Part shown: positions 49,376 through 59,527 of the stretch, piece after piece
Layout of the letters: each line of letters opens with the position of its first letter
How positions within the stretch are numbered: position 1 is the first letter of the stretch
Source of the DNA: Pseudomonas fluvialis
GTDB lineage: Bacteria > Pseudomonadota > Gammaproteobacteria > Pseudomonadales > Pseudomonadaceae
Direction: 5' to 3'
Length of the DNA stretch: 64,000 nucleotides
NCBI RefSeq assembly: GCF_014207935.1
Contig: NZ_JACHLL010000003.1
Location: 508,265-572,264, forward strand
Notes under the pieces: model-generated
The model's input: the letters and a program-made list of their open reading frames with translations, nothing else
The model's database searches: none
What the model was told of the DNA's origin: nothing
Made by a program: the position numbers and the translations under genes

Positions 49376-50992
49376 ATGAGCCAACACTTCCAACACGACG
49401 TTCTGATCATCGGTAGCGGTGCTGCCGGCCTGACCCTGGCTCTGACGCTGCCCGAACAATTGCGTATCGCCGTGCTGAGCAAAGGCGAGCTGGCCAATGG
49501 CTCGACCTACTGGGCGCAGGGCGGTGTCGCGGCGGTTCTGGACGAAAGCGACACGGTGGAGTCGCACGTTGCCGACACCCTGAATGCCGGGGCCGGTCTG
49601 TGCCGTGAAGACGCCGTGCGCTTTACCGTAGAAAACAGCCGCGAAGCCATCCAGTGGCTGATCGACCAGAACGTGCCATTCACCCGCGAAGACGAGCAGG
49701 CTCGCGAGGATGGTGGCTTCGCGTTTCACCTGACCCGCGAAGGCGGCCACAGCCATCGCCGCATCATCCACGCGGCCGACGCCACCGGCGCAGCGATCTT
49801 TACCACCCTGCTGGACAAGGCCCGCCAGCGCCGCAACATCGAGCTGCTGGAACAGCGCGTGGCGGTGGACCTGATCACCGAGCGCAAGCTCGGCCTGGCG
49901 GGTAACCGCTGCCTCGGCGCCTACGTGCTCAACCGTGCCAGCGGTGAAGTCGATACCCACAGCGCCCGCTTCGTCATCCTCGCCACCGGCGGCGCTGCCA
50001 AGGTCTATCTGTACACCAGCAACTCCGACGGTGCCTGCGGCGATGGCATCGCCATGGCCTGGCGCGCTGGTTGCCGGGTCGGCAACCTGGAGTTCAACCA
50101 GTTTCACCCGACCTGCCTGTATCACCCGCAGGCCAAGAACTTTCTGATCACCGAGGCGGTACGCGGCGAAGGCGGCCTGCTCAAACTGCCCAATGGCGAG
50201 CGCTTCATGCAGCGTTTCGACAGCCGTGGCGAGCTGGCCCCACGCGACATCGTCGCCCGCGCCATCGACCATGAGATGAAACGCCTGGGGATTGACTGCG
50301 TCTATCTCGACATCAGCCACAAACCGGCCGAGTTCGTGAAGTCGCACTTCCCCACCGTCTACGAGCGCTGCCTCAGTTTCGGCATCGACATTACCCGTCA
50401 GGCCATTCCGGTGGTGCCGGCTGCGCACTACACCTGCGGCGGCGTGGTCGTCGACCAGCACGGCCGTACCGACGTACCTGGCCTGTACGCCATCGGCGAG
50501 ACCAGCTTCACCGGCCTGCATGGCGCCAACCGCCTGGCCAGCAACTCATTGCTGGAGTGCTTCGTCTATGCCCGCTCGGCTGCGGCCGACATCATCGCGC
50601 AACTGGATCAGATCAGCCCCACCGACAGCCTGCCGAGCTGGGACGCTAGCCAGGTCACCGACTCCGACGAAGACGTGATCATTGCGCACAACTGGGATGA
50701 GCTGCGGCGCTTCATGTGGGACTACGTCGGCATCGTGCGCACCAACAAGCGCCTGCAGCGCGCTCAGCACCGCGTGCGCCTGCTACTCAGCGAAATCGAC
50801 GAGTTTTACAGCAACTACAAGGTCAGTCGCGATCTGATCGAACTGCGCAACCTGGCGCTGGTCGCCGAACTGATGATCCGCTCGGCCATGCAGCGCCACG
50901 AAAGCCGCGGCCTGCACTACACCCTGGATTACCCCGAGGTGCTCGGCGAAGCCCGCGATACTATTCTGGTGCCGCCCATCTACGGCGACTGA
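49376..50992 (+). CDS. nadB: L-aspartate oxidase
   Basis: A 538-residue FAD enzyme that oxidises aspartate to iminoaspartate, the first step of de novo NAD synthesis. The FAD loop is [15 protein letters not shown] (about 9-23); [16 protein letters not shown] and [15 protein letters not shown] carry catalytic residues. The C terminus ILVPPIYGD closely matches P. aeruginosa NadB. I chose ATG 49376 over one three codons upstream. Its 3' end overlaps the convergent ygfX gene by 32 bp. Confidence 0.96.
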   Translation: MSQHFQHDVLIIGSGAAGLTLALTLPEQLRIAVLSKGELANGSTYWAQGGVAAVLDESDTVESHVADTLNAGAGLCREDAVRFTVENSREAIQWLIDQNVPFTREDEQAREDGGFAFHLTREGGHSHRRIIHAADATGAAIFTTLLDKARQRRNIELLEQRVAVDLITERKLGLAGNRCLGAYVLNRASGEVDTHSARFVILATGGAAKVYLYTSNSDGACGDGIAMAWRAGCRVGNLEFNQFHPTCLYHPQAKNFLITEAVRGEGGLLKLPNGERFMQRFDSRGELAPRDIVARAIDHEMKRLGIDCVYLDISHKPAEFVKSHFPTVYERCLSFGIDITRQAIPVVPAAHYTCGGVVVDQHGRTDVPGLYAIGETSFTGLHGANRLASNSLLECFVYARSAAADIIAQLDQISPTDSLPSWDASQVTDSDEDVIIAHNWDELRRFMWDYVGIVRTNKRLQRAQHRVRLLLSEIDEFYSNYKVSRDLIELRNLALVAELMIRSAMQRHESRGLHYTLDYPEVLGEARDTILVPPIYGD

Positions 50993-51413
50993 ATTTCAGG
51001 CGCACCCGCAGACGTCGATGCTGTGCCGCGGGCAAGGCATCACAGGCGATGCACAGCCCGCGACGCCAGCGCTGATCCTTGAGGCGAAACTGCAAGAAGA
51101 TTGCCGACGGCAACGCCAGGCTATCGGGATAGAGCTGAGCCGCCTGCCAGCCGTCACGCTCGCTATAGAGCTGCCAGCCGTCGGCATCATGACGCAGGCC
51201 GCTGGTAGCACCGGCATGCCGCATCAGCAGCTGACGCGGCAGCACCCACGTGGTGTGAAGCAGCAACAGCATGAGCAGAATGACCTGCCAGCGACCTGGC
51301 AACTCCGCCAGCATTATGGACAAGGATGCCAGGGCGGCGACCAGCAGATAGCCTCCGAGCAACAGCCGCGAAGGGCGCCAGTGGCATTCGAAGGGTTCAA
51401 TCATCGACGTCAT
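50961..51413 (-). CDS. YgfX-like membrane protein
   Basis: A 150-residue protein with two N-terminal membrane segments (about 20-38 and 43-60), then a cytoplasmic domain with [21 protein letters not shown] and [18 protein letters not shown]. It follows sdhE by 42 bp, the usual ygfY-ygfX pairing. In E. coli the pair was proposed as the CptAB toxin-antitoxin, which is disputed. It overlaps the end of nadB on the other strand. Confidence 0.82.
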   Translation of the reverse strand: MTSMIEPFECHWRPSRLLLGGYLLVAALASLSIMLAELPGRWQVILLMLLLLHTTWVLPRQLLMRHAGATSGLRHDADGWQLYSERDGWQAAQLYPDSLALPSAIFLQFRLKDQRWRRGLCIACDALPAAQHRRLRVRLKFSRRRWAAPE

Positions 51414-51454
51414 CGCCCGGCCCTCCCAGGCCGCTGGCGCCTGACCGCACAGCG

Positions 51455-51709
51455 TTACTTAGGCTGCACGCGATCCAGGATCATCTTGACCATGCGTTTG
51501 AGGTCAGCATCTTCCGGCTCTTCGCGCTGCATGAACCAGCCGAACATATCCTGATCCTCACACTCCAGCAGCTTGCGATAGCGTGCCTGATCATCGGCAT
51601 CCAGGGTGGCATAGACCTCCTGGACGAAGGGCACCAGCAACACATCCAGTTCCAGCATGCCGCGACGGCTGTGCCAGTAGAGTCGTTTCAGTTCGGTTTC
51701 ATCGGCCAT
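51455..51709 (-). CDS. sdhE: FAD assembly factor SdhE
   Basis: An 84-residue helical protein that promotes covalent attachment of FAD to succinate dehydrogenase. The family motif [14 protein letters not shown] (RGxxE type) is at residues about 15-28, and [12 protein letters not shown] fits the second helix region. It is divergent from ygfZ and upstream of ygfX. Confidence 0.92.
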   Translation of the reverse strand: MADETELKRLYWHSRRGMLELDVLLVPFVQEVYATLDADDQARYRKLLECEDQDMFGWFMQREEPEDADLKRMVKMILDRVQPK

Positions 51710-51825
51710 AGCGGGGCTCCCATCAGTCGGCGCGCATTATAGCCGCAGCCTTGCCGCTCTAGCGCTGACTTTCCGCGACGGCCTCACTATGATGAACACC
51801 TCTACGGGTTCAACAGCGTTATCCC

Positions 51826-52767
51826 ATGACCACATCAGCGTTTTTCTGCCGCCTCGACCACGAAGCCGTGCTGGCGGTACGCGGCCCGGAAGCGGCCAAG
51901 TTTCTCCAGGGTCAGCTGACCTGCAACCTCAACTACCTCAGCGCCACCGCCAGCAGCCTCGGCGCTCGCTGCACGCCCAAGGGCCGCATGACCTCCAGTT
52001 TCCGCATCCTGCCGGAAACTGACGGCTACCTGCTGGCACTCGACGGCGAACTGCGCGACAGCCAACTGGCCGACCTGAAGAAATACATTGTCTTCTCCAA
52101 GGCCACCATTGCCGACGAAAGCGCCGACTGGCAACGCTTCGGCCTGGGCCAATGCGAAGCACTACCGGCGGAGCTAGCAGCCCTGCTGCCGGAAGAAAAC
52201 GACGCCATCAGGGCCCATGAGCACCTGCTGGCCATCCGACTGCCGGGAGCACGCGCCGAACTCTGGACCCGCGCCGCACAGGCCGACGAACTGCAACAGC
52301 AGCTGCGCAGCCTGCTCAGCGAAGGCAGCCTGAACGACTGGCGCCTGGCGCAGATCCGCGCCGGCATCGGCCAGGTCGTTGGCGCCACTCGCGAGCTGTT
52401 CATTCCGCAGATGATCAACCTGCAGGCCGTGGGCGGCGTGAGCTTCAAGAAAGGCTGCTACACCGGCCAGGAAATCGTCGCGCGCATGCAGTACCTCGGC
52501 AAACTCAAGCGTCGTCTCTACCATCTGAGCCTTACAGGCCCGGCACCTGCCGCCGGCAGCGAGCTGTTCTCGCCGGTGCACAGCAGCTCGGTAGGCGAAG
52601 TGGTCATCGCCGCCGACGCAGGCAACGGTCAGTGCGAGCTGCTCGCCGTGCTGCAGGAAGATGCGGTCAACGACGGCCGCATCCACCTGGCCAGCCTCGA
52701 AGGCCCGGCACTGCAACTGCTGAAATTGCCCTATACACTCAACGCTGACCAAGAAATCCAGCGCTGA
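51826..52767 (+). CDS. ygfZ: tRNA-modifying protein YgfZ (folate-binding)
   Basis: A 313-residue GcvT-like protein that supports iron-sulfur enzyme maturation with folate. The hallmark KGCYTGQEIVARMQYLGKLKRR is at about 205-225, with the key Cys in KGCYTGQE. RGPEAAKFLQGQLTCNL is the typical N-terminal region. It starts with ATG 51826, divergent from sdhE. Confidence 0.93.
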   Translation: MTTSAFFCRLDHEAVLAVRGPEAAKFLQGQLTCNLNYLSATASSLGARCTPKGRMTSSFRILPETDGYLLALDGELRDSQLADLKKYIVFSKATIADESADWQRFGLGQCEALPAELAALLPEENDAIRAHEHLLAIRLPGARAELWTRAAQADELQQQLRSLLSEGSLNDWRLAQIRAGIGQVVGATRELFIPQMINLQAVGGVSFKKGCYTGQEIVARMQYLGKLKRRLYHLSLTGPAPAAGSELFSPVHSSSVGEVVIAADAGNGQCELLAVLQEDAVNDGRIHLASLEGPALQLLKLPYTLNADQEIQR

Positions 52768-52803
52768 CTACACTGAATCAGGCCCTATCACTAAGGATTG
52801 CCC

Positions 52804-53640
52804 ATGACCTCTCTCGCCGAAAAAGTTCAGCAGGAACTGATCCAGGCTATCGAGAACGACGAACTGGTCCTGCCGACCCTGCCGGAGGTCGCCCTCAAGG
52901 TGCGCGAGGCCGCCGAAGACCCCAATGTCGGCATCGCCGACCTGGCCAAGGTGATCGGCAACGACGCGGCGCTCACCGCGCGCATCATCAAGGTGGTCAA
53001 CAGCCCGCTGCTGCGCACCAGCAAGGAAATCACCGACCTGCAGATGGCCGTGGGCCGCCTGGGCATCAACTACACCGCCAACCTGGCCACGGGCCTGGCC
53101 ATGGAGCAGATGTTCCAGGCCACCAGCGATGTGGTCGACAAGAAGATGCGCGAGGTGTGGAACAAAAGCACCGAGATCGCCGGAATCTGCCACGTCCTGT
53201 GCAAGCACTACACTCGCCTGCTGCCTGATCAGGCAACCCTGGCCGGCCTGGTCTCGCAGATCGGCATCCTGCCGATCCTTACCTATGCCGAAGACCACAG
53301 CGAACTACTGGCCGACTCGATCAGCCTCAACCATGTGATCGAGGCTATTCACCCGATCATCGGCGACAAGATCCTGCGCACCTGGGATTTCCCCGAGCCG
53401 ATCGCCTGCATTCCCAGCCAGTTTCTCAACTTCCAGCGTAATTCGGCCAAGGCCGATTACGTCGACATTGTTCAGGTCGCCATGCTGCAGAGCTACCTGG
53501 GCACCGAGCACCCCTACACCAAGCTGGACTGGTCGACCATTCCGGCCTTCGCCAAGCTGGGCCTCGACCCCAACGTCGACATGAAAGAGGACGAAGACCT
53601 CTCCGACGCCATGGAAGCCGCCATGAGCATGCTCCAGTAA
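52804..53640 (+). CDS. HDOD-domain protein
   Basis: A 278-residue protein made almost entirely of an HDOD domain (residues about 18-215). The LPTLPEVALKVREAAEDP start and IKVVNSPLLRTSKEITDLQMAVGRLG helices are typical. The HD metal residues are absent, as usual for this class, so it is probably a signalling scaffold. I chose ATG 52804, seven bases from AAGGA, over TTG 52798. Targets are unknown. Confidence 0.88.
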   Translation: MTSLAEKVQQELIQAIENDELVLPTLPEVALKVREAAEDPNVGIADLAKVIGNDAALTARIIKVVNSPLLRTSKEITDLQMAVGRLGINYTANLATGLAMEQMFQATSDVVDKKMREVWNKSTEIAGICHVLCKHYTRLLPDQATLAGLVSQIGILPILTYAEDHSELLADSISLNHVIEAIHPIIGDKILRTWDFPEPIACIPSQFLNFQRNSAKADYVDIVQVAMLQSYLGTEHPYTKLDWSTIPAFAKLGLDPNVDMKEDEDLSDAMEAAMSMLQ

Positions 53641-53653
53641 GCTGCCCGACCAT

Positions 53654-53683
53654 GAAAAAGCCCGCCGATTGGCGGGCTTTTTC
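53654..53683. terminator. Bidirectional terminator, CATGAAAAAGCC type
   Basis: GAAAAAGCCCGCC-GATT-GGCGGGCTTTTTC, flanked by CAT and ATG, between the convergent HDOD and ung genes. Same outer frame as at 24833 and 37727. Confidence 0.9.
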
Positions 53684-53692
53684 ATGCCTGCC

Positions 53693-54385
53693 TCATAAAG
53701 CCGGCAAGCGCCAGTCAATCGGCGTTTTGCCGCGCTGTTCGAGAAACTTGTTGGTACGGCTGAAATGGCCATTACCGAGGAAGCCCCGGTAGGCCGACAG
53801 CGGTGATGGATGTGCCGACTTGAGAATCAGATGACGGGTCGGATCGATCAGTTTTTCCTTGCTCTGCGCATGGCTGCCCCAGAGCAGGAACACCACCTCC
53901 TCGCACTCGCGGTTGACCGTCTCGATCACCTTGTCGGTAAACGGCCCCCAGCCTTCGGCCGCATGGGAACCGGCACGCGCCTGCTCCACGGTCAGCGAGG
54001 TATTGAGCAGCAGCACGCCCTGATCGGCCCAGGACTGCAGGCAGCCATGGGCCGGCAGGTCGATATTCAGATCACGCTGCAGTTCCTTGAAGATATTCAC
54101 CAGCGAAGGCGGCGCCGGCACGCCCGGCTGTACCGAGAAACACAGACCATGGGCCTGACCCGGGCCGTGATAGGGGTCCTGGCCGATGATCACGACCTTC
54201 ACCCGGGGCAACGGCGTGGAATTGAGCGCATTGAAGATCAGCGGCCCCGGCGGAAACACCACCTTGCCAGCAGCCTTTTCGCCACGCAGGAACTCACCCA
54301 GTTTGAGCATGTAGGGCTTATCAAACTCCTCATGCAAGGCCGCCTTCCAGCTCTCCTCCAGCTTGACCCTGTCCACCGCCGCCAT
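53693..54385 (-). CDS. ung: Uracil-DNA glycosylase
   Basis: A 230-residue family-1 enzyme that removes uracil from DNA. Catalytic Asp is in [18 protein letters not shown] (about 62-79), catalytic His in [13 protein letters not shown] (about 185), with [10 protein letters not shown] between. I chose ATG 54385 ([13 protein letters not shown]); a frame to 54448 would extend into the regulator. It sits next to the AraC-type gene on the same strand. Confidence 0.96.
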   Translation of the reverse strand: MAAVDRVKLEESWKAALHEEFDKPYMLKLGEFLRGEKAAGKVVFPPGPLIFNALNSTPLPRVKVVIIGQDPYHGPGQAHGLCFSVQPGVPAPPSLVNIFKELQRDLNIDLPAHGCLQSWADQGVLLLNTSLTVEQARAGSHAAEGWGPFTDKVIETVNRECEEVVFLLWGSHAQSKEKLIDPTRHLILKSAHPSPLSAYRGFLGNGHFSRTNKFLEQRGKTPIDWRLPAL

Positions 54386-54444
54386 TAACCCATCCCCACC
54401 CCGTGTCGTTGATCGCGGCACGCTAGTGAAGGGGCCGCGGCAAG

Positions 54445-55323
54445 TCAACCGCGATGCAGCGCCCGGTAATGACTTGGGGCCAGGCCCACCACCCGGCGAA
54501 ACAGCCGCGAGAAGTAGTACGGATCGGCGTAGCCCAGCTGCTCGGCAATCTGCCGCACCTCCAGCTGGCTCTCATCCAGCAGCCGGCAGGCATGGGCCAT
54601 CTTCATCTGGATAAAGGCCTCGATCGGCGCCTGCCCGGTCAGATCACGGTAGGTCTTGGCGAAATGAAAGCGCGACAGATTGAACGCCGCCGCCAGCTCA
54701 TCGAGGTTCAGTGTTTCGTGCAGATGGGCACGCAGCAGCGCCTGCACGGCCTCCACATCCAGCAAACGTCCGGAGCGCTGACGCCCGCGCAACGGTGCAA
54801 TCGCCAGCGCGGTCAGCAGGCTCTGCAACTGATGGGCGGCATGCACGAAGTGCGGCAGGCTGAGGCCCTGACGGCGCACGCCGAGCAGCGCATCGAACTC
54901 GCTGAGAAGACGCGGCTGCACTCCGATGCGGCGCACGCCCTGCCCCAGCGGCCTGAGAAACTCGCCAACCAGATCACCGGCGCAGTGCACCCAGTAGATA
55001 GTCCAGGGCCGTCCGGCGGCCGCGCCGTAGGCATGCGCCTGACCTCTGGGCAACACCAGCAGATCGCCACCAACCACCTCGAATCGTCCATCTGCCGTTT
55101 CCAGCCAGCCTTGCCCGGCTTTGCAGTAGATCAGCAGATCATCCTCCGGCTGGACGCGCTGCATGCCGTGCCCAGCGGCCTCCGGATAGAACCCCAGAGC
55201 AATGGGAAAGCAGGCATTACCAAGCGAGTGACGGGACAGCGCGCGGCGCAGACGAGGCGGCGTCACAAAGCGCACACCCTGCGGCGGCAGCGGCCAGTTG
55301 GAGGTATCGACCAGTTCAGACAT
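54445..55323 (-). CDS. AraC-family transcriptional regulator
   Basis: A 292-residue regulator with an N-terminal cupin-like sensor domain ([41 protein letters not shown] region, about 75-115) and two C-terminal helix-turn-helix units ([26 protein letters not shown] and [25 protein letters not shown]). It is divergent from the mmsA-type operon, so it is the probable activator, as MmsR is in PAO1. I chose ATG 55323 (MSELVDT). Confidence 0.88.
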   Translation of the reverse strand: MSELVDTSNWPLPPQGVRFVTPPRLRRALSRHSLGNACFPIALGFYPEAAGHGMQRVQPEDDLLIYCKAGQGWLETADGRFEVVGGDLLVLPRGQAHAYGAAAGRPWTIYWVHCAGDLVGEFLRPLGQGVRRIGVQPRLLSEFDALLGVRRQGLSLPHFVHAAHQLQSLLTALAIAPLRGRQRSGRLLDVEAVQALLRAHLHETLNLDELAAAFNLSRFHFAKTYRDLTGQAPIEAFIQMKMAHACRLLDESQLEVRQIAEQLGYADPYYFSRLFRRVVGLAPSHYRALHRG

Positions 55324-55402
55324 CAGAGCCTCTCGAAGTAATACACCAAGATAGTCCATCCCCCGAACAAGATCGTCAATCCACAGCCCAGCCCTGCGGG
55401 GC

Positions 55403-55408
55403 TATAAC
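55403..55408 (+). promoter_or_regulatory. Putative -10 of the mmsA-type operon
   Basis: TATAAC lies 52 bases upstream of ATG 55460 with no good -35, as expected if the divergent AraC-type protein activates it. The 136-bp gap is otherwise undistinguished. Confidence 0.35.
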
Positions 55409-55459
55409 GGAGGCATGACAACAACCGGCGGACCAAGAACCGCCTTATCGGAGAGTTCC

Positions 55460-56953
55460 ATGAGCAGCACCCTGCCGCAGCTGATCGACGGGGAGTGGCG
55501 CCAGAGCCAGTCCCGCGACACCATCGACGTCACCGACCCGGCCACCCAGGCGGTGATCGCCCGCGCGCCCAAGGCCACGCCCGAGGAAATCGAAGCCGCC
55601 GTGACCAGTGCCCGTCAGGCCTTCCTCGCCTGGCGCGAGGTGCCGGCGCCGGAGCGCGCTCGGCTGATGCTGCGCTACCAGCACCTGCTCAAGGAACACC
55701 ACGACGAGCTGGCCGAGATCCTCGCCCGCGAGACCGGCAAGACCTTCGCCGACGCCAAGGGCGATGTCTGGCGCGGCATCGAGGTGGCCGAGCAGGCTGC
55801 CAACATCTGCAGCCTTATGATGGGTGAGACGGTGGAGAACGTCGCCCGCGACATCGACACCGCCAGCTGGATCCAGCCGCTGGGCGTGTGCGTGGGCATC
55901 ACTCCGTTCAACTTCCCGGCGATGATCCCGCTGTGGATGTTTCCGCTGGCCATCGCCTGCGGCAACACCTTCGTGCTCAAGCCCTCCGAGCAGGACCCGA
56001 TGACGCCCAACCGCCTGGCGGAGCTGTTCATCGAAGCCGGCGCGCCCAAGGGCGTGCTGCAGGTGCTGCACGGCGGGCGCGAGGTGGTCGATGCGCTGAT
56101 CACCCACCCGGAGGTGCGCGCCATCTCCTTCGTCGGCTCGGTGGCGGTCGGCCAGCACATCTACCGCACCGGCACCGACCACCTGAAGCGCGTGCAGGCC
56201 TTCGCCGGCGCAAAGAACCACATGGTGATCATGCCCGACGCGCCCAAGGACCAGGTGCTGAGCAACCTGGTCGGCGCCAGTTGCGGCGCTGCCGGACAGC
56301 GCTGCATGGCGATCAGCGTGGCGGTGTTCGTCGGCGAGTCCAAGGCCTGGATCGGCGAACTGGCCGAGCAGATGGCCGCACTGCGACCTGGTTACTGGAG
56401 CGATGCCGGCGCCGCCTACGGCCCGGTGATCAGCCCGCAGGCCAAGGCCCGCGTGCTGGGGCTGATCGCCCAGGGCAAGGCTGAGGGGGCCGAGTGTCTG
56501 GTCGACGGCTCGGACTGCACCGTTGAAGGCTACCCCGGCGGCAACTGGGTCGGCCCCACCCTGTTCAGCGGCGTCACCCCGCAGATGGCCATCTACCGCG
56601 AGGAAATCTTCGGCCCGGTGCTGGTGTGCATCGAGGTCGAGACCCTGGACGAGGCCATCGCCCTGGTCAACGCCAGTCCCTACGGCAACGGCACCAGCAT
56701 CTTCACCCGCTCCGGCGGCGCCGCGCGGCACTACCAGCACGCGGTGGAGGTCGGCCAGGTCGGCATCAACGTGCCCATCCCGGTACCGCTGCCATTCTTC
56801 TCCTTCACCGGCTGGAAGGGCTCCTTCTATGGCGACCTGCACGCCTACGGCAAGCAGGCGGTGCGCTTCTACACCGAGACAAAGACGGTCACCAGCCGCT
56901 GGTTCGACGACAGTCCGGTGAGTGGACCCAACCTGACCATCAGCCTGAAATAA
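55460..56953 (+). CDS. mmsA: CoA-acylating methylmalonate-semialdehyde dehydrogenase
   Basis: A 497-residue aldehyde dehydrogenase. The catalytic Cys is in [14 protein letters not shown] (about 282), [19 protein letters not shown] is the NAD-binding region, and [20 protein letters not shown] is typical of the CoA-acylating MMSDH type. It converts methylmalonate semialdehyde to propionyl-CoA in valine breakdown. GGAG is six bases before ATG 55460. It opens an operon of acyl-CoA genes and corresponds to PAO1 PA0747 by position. Confidence 0.9.
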   Translation: MSSTLPQLIDGEWRQSQSRDTIDVTDPATQAVIARAPKATPEEIEAAVTSARQAFLAWREVPAPERARLMLRYQHLLKEHHDELAEILARETGKTFADAKGDVWRGIEVAEQAANICSLMMGETVENVARDIDTASWIQPLGVCVGITPFNFPAMIPLWMFPLAIACGNTFVLKPSEQDPMTPNRLAELFIEAGAPKGVLQVLHGGREVVDALITHPEVRAISFVGSVAVGQHIYRTGTDHLKRVQAFAGAKNHMVIMPDAPKDQVLSNLVGASCGAAGQRCMAISVAVFVGESKAWIGELAEQMAALRPGYWSDAGAAYGPVISPQAKARVLGLIAQGKAEGAECLVDGSDCTVEGYPGGNWVGPTLFSGVTPQMAIYREEIFGPVLVCIEVETLDEAIALVNASPYGNGTSIFTRSGGAARHYQHAVEVGQVGINVPIPVPLPFFSFTGWKGSFYGDLHAYGKQAVRFYTETKTVTSRWFDDSPVSGPNLTISLK

Positions 56954-56970
56954 CGGGGAACGACACTTTT

Positions 56971-57062
56971 ATCGACGCCGACCTTGATCCTGCTCATGGA
57001 AAGCGTCGATCTACGACCAATCGCTAATGCCCTCGCGTCGAAACCGACCGTCACAGTCGGTT
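56971..57062. repeat. Two inverted repeats between mmsA and the binding-protein gene
   Basis: ATCGACGC (56971-56978) is mirrored by GCGTCGAT (57003-57010). A second hairpin is AACCGAC (57042-57048), seven-base loop, GTCGGTT (57056-57062). Neither is followed by a T run, so they are more likely mRNA hairpins or operators than terminators. Confidence 0.5.
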
Positions 57063-57095
57063 CACTGGCCATCACGGCCCGACATGGAGGATGCA

Positions 57096-58343
57096 ATGAA
57101 GCGACTGACTGCCACCCTGGCCCTGTGGGCCGGGATCACCGCCTGCGCGCAGGCTGCCGAGCCGATCACCCTCGGTCTCAACTACCCGCGCACCGGCCCG
57201 TACAAGGAGGAAGGCTTGGCCCAGATGCGCGGCGCCCTGCTGGCCATCGATGAGCTCAACGCCAAAGGCGGTGTGCTCGGCCGCCCCGTGCGTCTGGAAA
57301 GCCGCGACACCGCCTCGCGCCCGGAAAAAGCCGTGAAGAACGTCAACAGCCTCGCCGACCAGGGCGCGGCCATGCTCTTCGGCGGCGCCTCCAGCGCGGT
57401 GGCCATCGCCGCCGGCCAGCAGGCCCGCGAGCGCGGCCTGCTGTACTTCGGCACCCTCACCTACTCCAACGACACCACCGGCAAGGATGGCCAGCGCTAC
57501 CTGTTCCGCGAATGCAACAACGCCTGGATGAGCGCCCGCGCCCTGGGCCAGTACCTGAGCAAGACCCAGCCGGACAGCCGCTACTTCTACGTCACCGCCG
57601 ACTACACCTGGGGTCTGACCACCGAGAGTTCGCTACGCCAGACCACCGGCAGCACCGACACCGCCCAGCACCCCGGGGTCAAGGTGCCCTTCCCGCGCGC
57701 GCGCCAGCGTGACTTTCAGGAAGCCCTGCAACAGGCCGCGCAGAGCCAGGCCCAGGTGCTGGTTCTGGTGCTGTTCGGCGAGGACCTGGTCGACGCCATG
57801 CGTATCGCCGACAGCCTGGGTCTGACCGGCAAGCTGCAGATCGTCGCGCCCAACCTCACCCAGGCCATGGTCGAGCAGGCCGGCCCGCTGCTGATGCAGG
57901 GCGTGATCGGTACCGAACCCTGGACCTGGCGCGTGCCCGAGCGCGAAGACTCGGCCGCGGGCCAGGCCTTCGTCGAGCAGTTCAGCCAGCGTTTTGGCGT
58001 CTACCCCTCCAGCTCCGCCGCCTCGGCCTACAGCATCGTCAGCCAGTGGGCCGACGCCGCCAAGCGCGCCAACAGCCTGGACAGTGAGGCGCTGATCAAG
58101 GCCCTGGAAGGCCACCGCTACCGCCTGCTCAAGGGCGAGCAGCAGTGGCGCGCCTTCGACCACCAGAACGTACAGAGCGTCTACGTGGTCAAGGTCAAGC
58201 CGCGTAACGAGGTGATGAAAGATCGCCTCAAGCAGGATTACTTCGACATCGTGCATCAACTCGACGGCGAGCAGGCCGCACCAAGCCTGGCCGAATGGCA
58301 GGCCGAGCGCCGCGCCGCCGGAAAACCCACCACCTTGCAGTGA
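57096..58343 (+). CDS. ABC transporter substrate-binding protein, branched-chain amino acid type
   Basis: A 415-residue periplasmic binding protein: signal peptide about 1-21 (ending AQAAEP), then the LivJ-type fold (ITLGLNYPRTGPYKEEGLAQMRGALLAIDELNAKGG and FFYVTADYTWGL). No permease or ATPase gene lies in the operon, so it is an orphan component. It may feed a transporter encoded elsewhere or act as a sensor. GGAGG is five bases before ATG 57096. The ligand could be a branched-chain or fatty acyl-related molecule (inference from the neighbours). Confidence 0.9.
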   Translation: MKRLTATLALWAGITACAQAAEPITLGLNYPRTGPYKEEGLAQMRGALLAIDELNAKGGVLGRPVRLESRDTASRPEKAVKNVNSLADQGAAMLFGGASSAVAIAAGQQARERGLLYFGTLTYSNDTTGKDGQRYLFRECNNAWMSARALGQYLSKTQPDSRYFYVTADYTWGLTTESSLRQTTGSTDTAQHPGVKVPFPRARQRDFQEALQQAAQSQAQVLVLVLFGEDLVDAMRIADSLGLTGKLQIVAPNLTQAMVEQAGPLLMQGVIGTEPWTWRVPEREDSAAGQAFVEQFSQRFGVYPSSSAASAYSIVSQWADAAKRANSLDSEALIKALEGHRYRLLKGEQQWRAFDHQNVQSVYVVKVKPRNEVMKDRLKQDYFDIVHQLDGEQAAPSLAEWQAERRAAGKPTTLQ

Positions 58344-58349
58344 GCCCCC

Positions 58350-59513
58350 ATGGATTTCGAACTCAGTGAAGAACAACGCCTGCTGGTCGACAGCGCCCGC
58401 GCCTTCGCCGCTGCGGAGCTGACCCCGCACGCCGCCGAGTGGGACCGCGAGCACCATTTTCCGGTGGACGTGATCAAGCGCGCCGCCGAGCAGGGCTACC
58501 TGGCCCTGTACCTGCCGGAAGAAGACGGCGGTCTGGGCCTGTCACGGCTGTCGGCTTCACTGATCTTCGAACAGCTGGCCGCCGGCTGCATCGCCACCAC
58601 GGCCTTCCTGACCATCCACAATATGGCCAGCTGGATGCTCGCCAGCTTTGGCGACCAGGCGCTCAAGGACGCCTGGCTGCCCCGACTGACCAGCGGCCAG
58701 CTGCTGGCCTCCTACTGCCTGACCGAGCCGGACGCCGGCTCCGACGCCGCTCACCTGCGCACCCGCGCCCGCCGCGACGGCGACGACTACGTGCTGGACG
58801 GCAGCAAGTGCTTTATCTCCGGCGCGGGAAGTACGGATGTCTTGATCGTTATGGCGCGCACCGGCGAGGACGGCGCCAAGGGCATCTCCTGCTTCCTGGT
58901 GCCCGGCGACGCGCCCGGGGTGAAGTATGGCCGTAACGAGCTGAAGATGGGCTGGCGCGCGCAGCCGACCCGTACCATCAGCTTCGAGGGCGTGCGCATC
59001 CCGGCGGGCAACCGCATCGGTCCGGAGGGCCAGGGCTTCGTCTACGCCATGAAGGGCCTGGACGGCGGCCGCATCAACATCGCCAGCTGCTCGCTGGGCG
59101 CCGCCCAGGCCGCGCTGGAGCAGAGCCTGCGCTATGTGGAGGAGCGCAAGCAGTTCGGCAAAGCCCTGGCCGAGTTCCAGGCCCTGCAGTTCAAGCTGGC
59201 CGACATGCTCACCGACCTGACGGCCAGCCGGCAGATGGTGCGCCTGGCCGCCGCCAAGCTCGACGCCCGCCACCCCGAGGCCACGCTGTACTGCGCCATG
59301 GCCAAGCGCTTCGCCACCGATCACTGCTTCACGGTATGCAACGAGGCCCTGCAGCTGCACGGCGGCTACGGCTACCTCAACGACTACCCGCTGGAACGCT
59401 GGGTGCGCGACAGTCGCGTGCACCAGATTCTCGAAGGCACCAATGAAATCATGCGGGTGATCACCGCGCGCCGCCTGCTCGAGCAGGGCGGCATGCTCGA
59501 TCGCCTGCTGTAA
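58350..59513 (+). CDS. Acyl-CoA dehydrogenase family protein
   Basis: A 387-residue flavoenzyme. It has the FAD signature CLTEPDAGSDAAHLRTRA (about 125-142) and the C-terminal signature QLHGGYGYLNDYPLERWVRDSRVHQILEGTNEI, with the catalytic Glu in LEGTNEI (about 368). It oxidises acyl-CoA to enoyl-CoA. The operon suggests isobutyryl-CoA to methacrylyl-CoA. It follows the binding-protein gene by 6 bp and corresponds to PAO1 PA0746 as I recall it. Confidence 0.93.
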   Translation: MDFELSEEQRLLVDSARAFAAAELTPHAAEWDREHHFPVDVIKRAAEQGYLALYLPEEDGGLGLSRLSASLIFEQLAAGCIATTAFLTIHNMASWMLASFGDQALKDAWLPRLTSGQLLASYCLTEPDAGSDAAHLRTRARRDGDDYVLDGSKCFISGAGSTDVLIVMARTGEDGAKGISCFLVPGDAPGVKYGRNELKMGWRAQPTRTISFEGVRIPAGNRIGPEGQGFVYAMKGLDGGRINIASCSLGAAQAALEQSLRYVEERKQFGKALAEFQALQFKLADMLTDLTASRQMVRLAAAKLDARHPEATLYCAMAKRFATDHCFTVCNEALQLHGGYGYLNDYPLERWVRDSRVHQILEGTNEIMRVITARRLLEQGGMLDRLL

Positions 59514-59527
59514 GACAAGGAGACCCC

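Noticed and set aside
50961..51709. ygfX-sdhE as a toxin-antitoxin pair
   Set aside because: The CptAB interpretation is disputed. SdhE is better supported as a flavinylation factor, so I did not call a toxin system.
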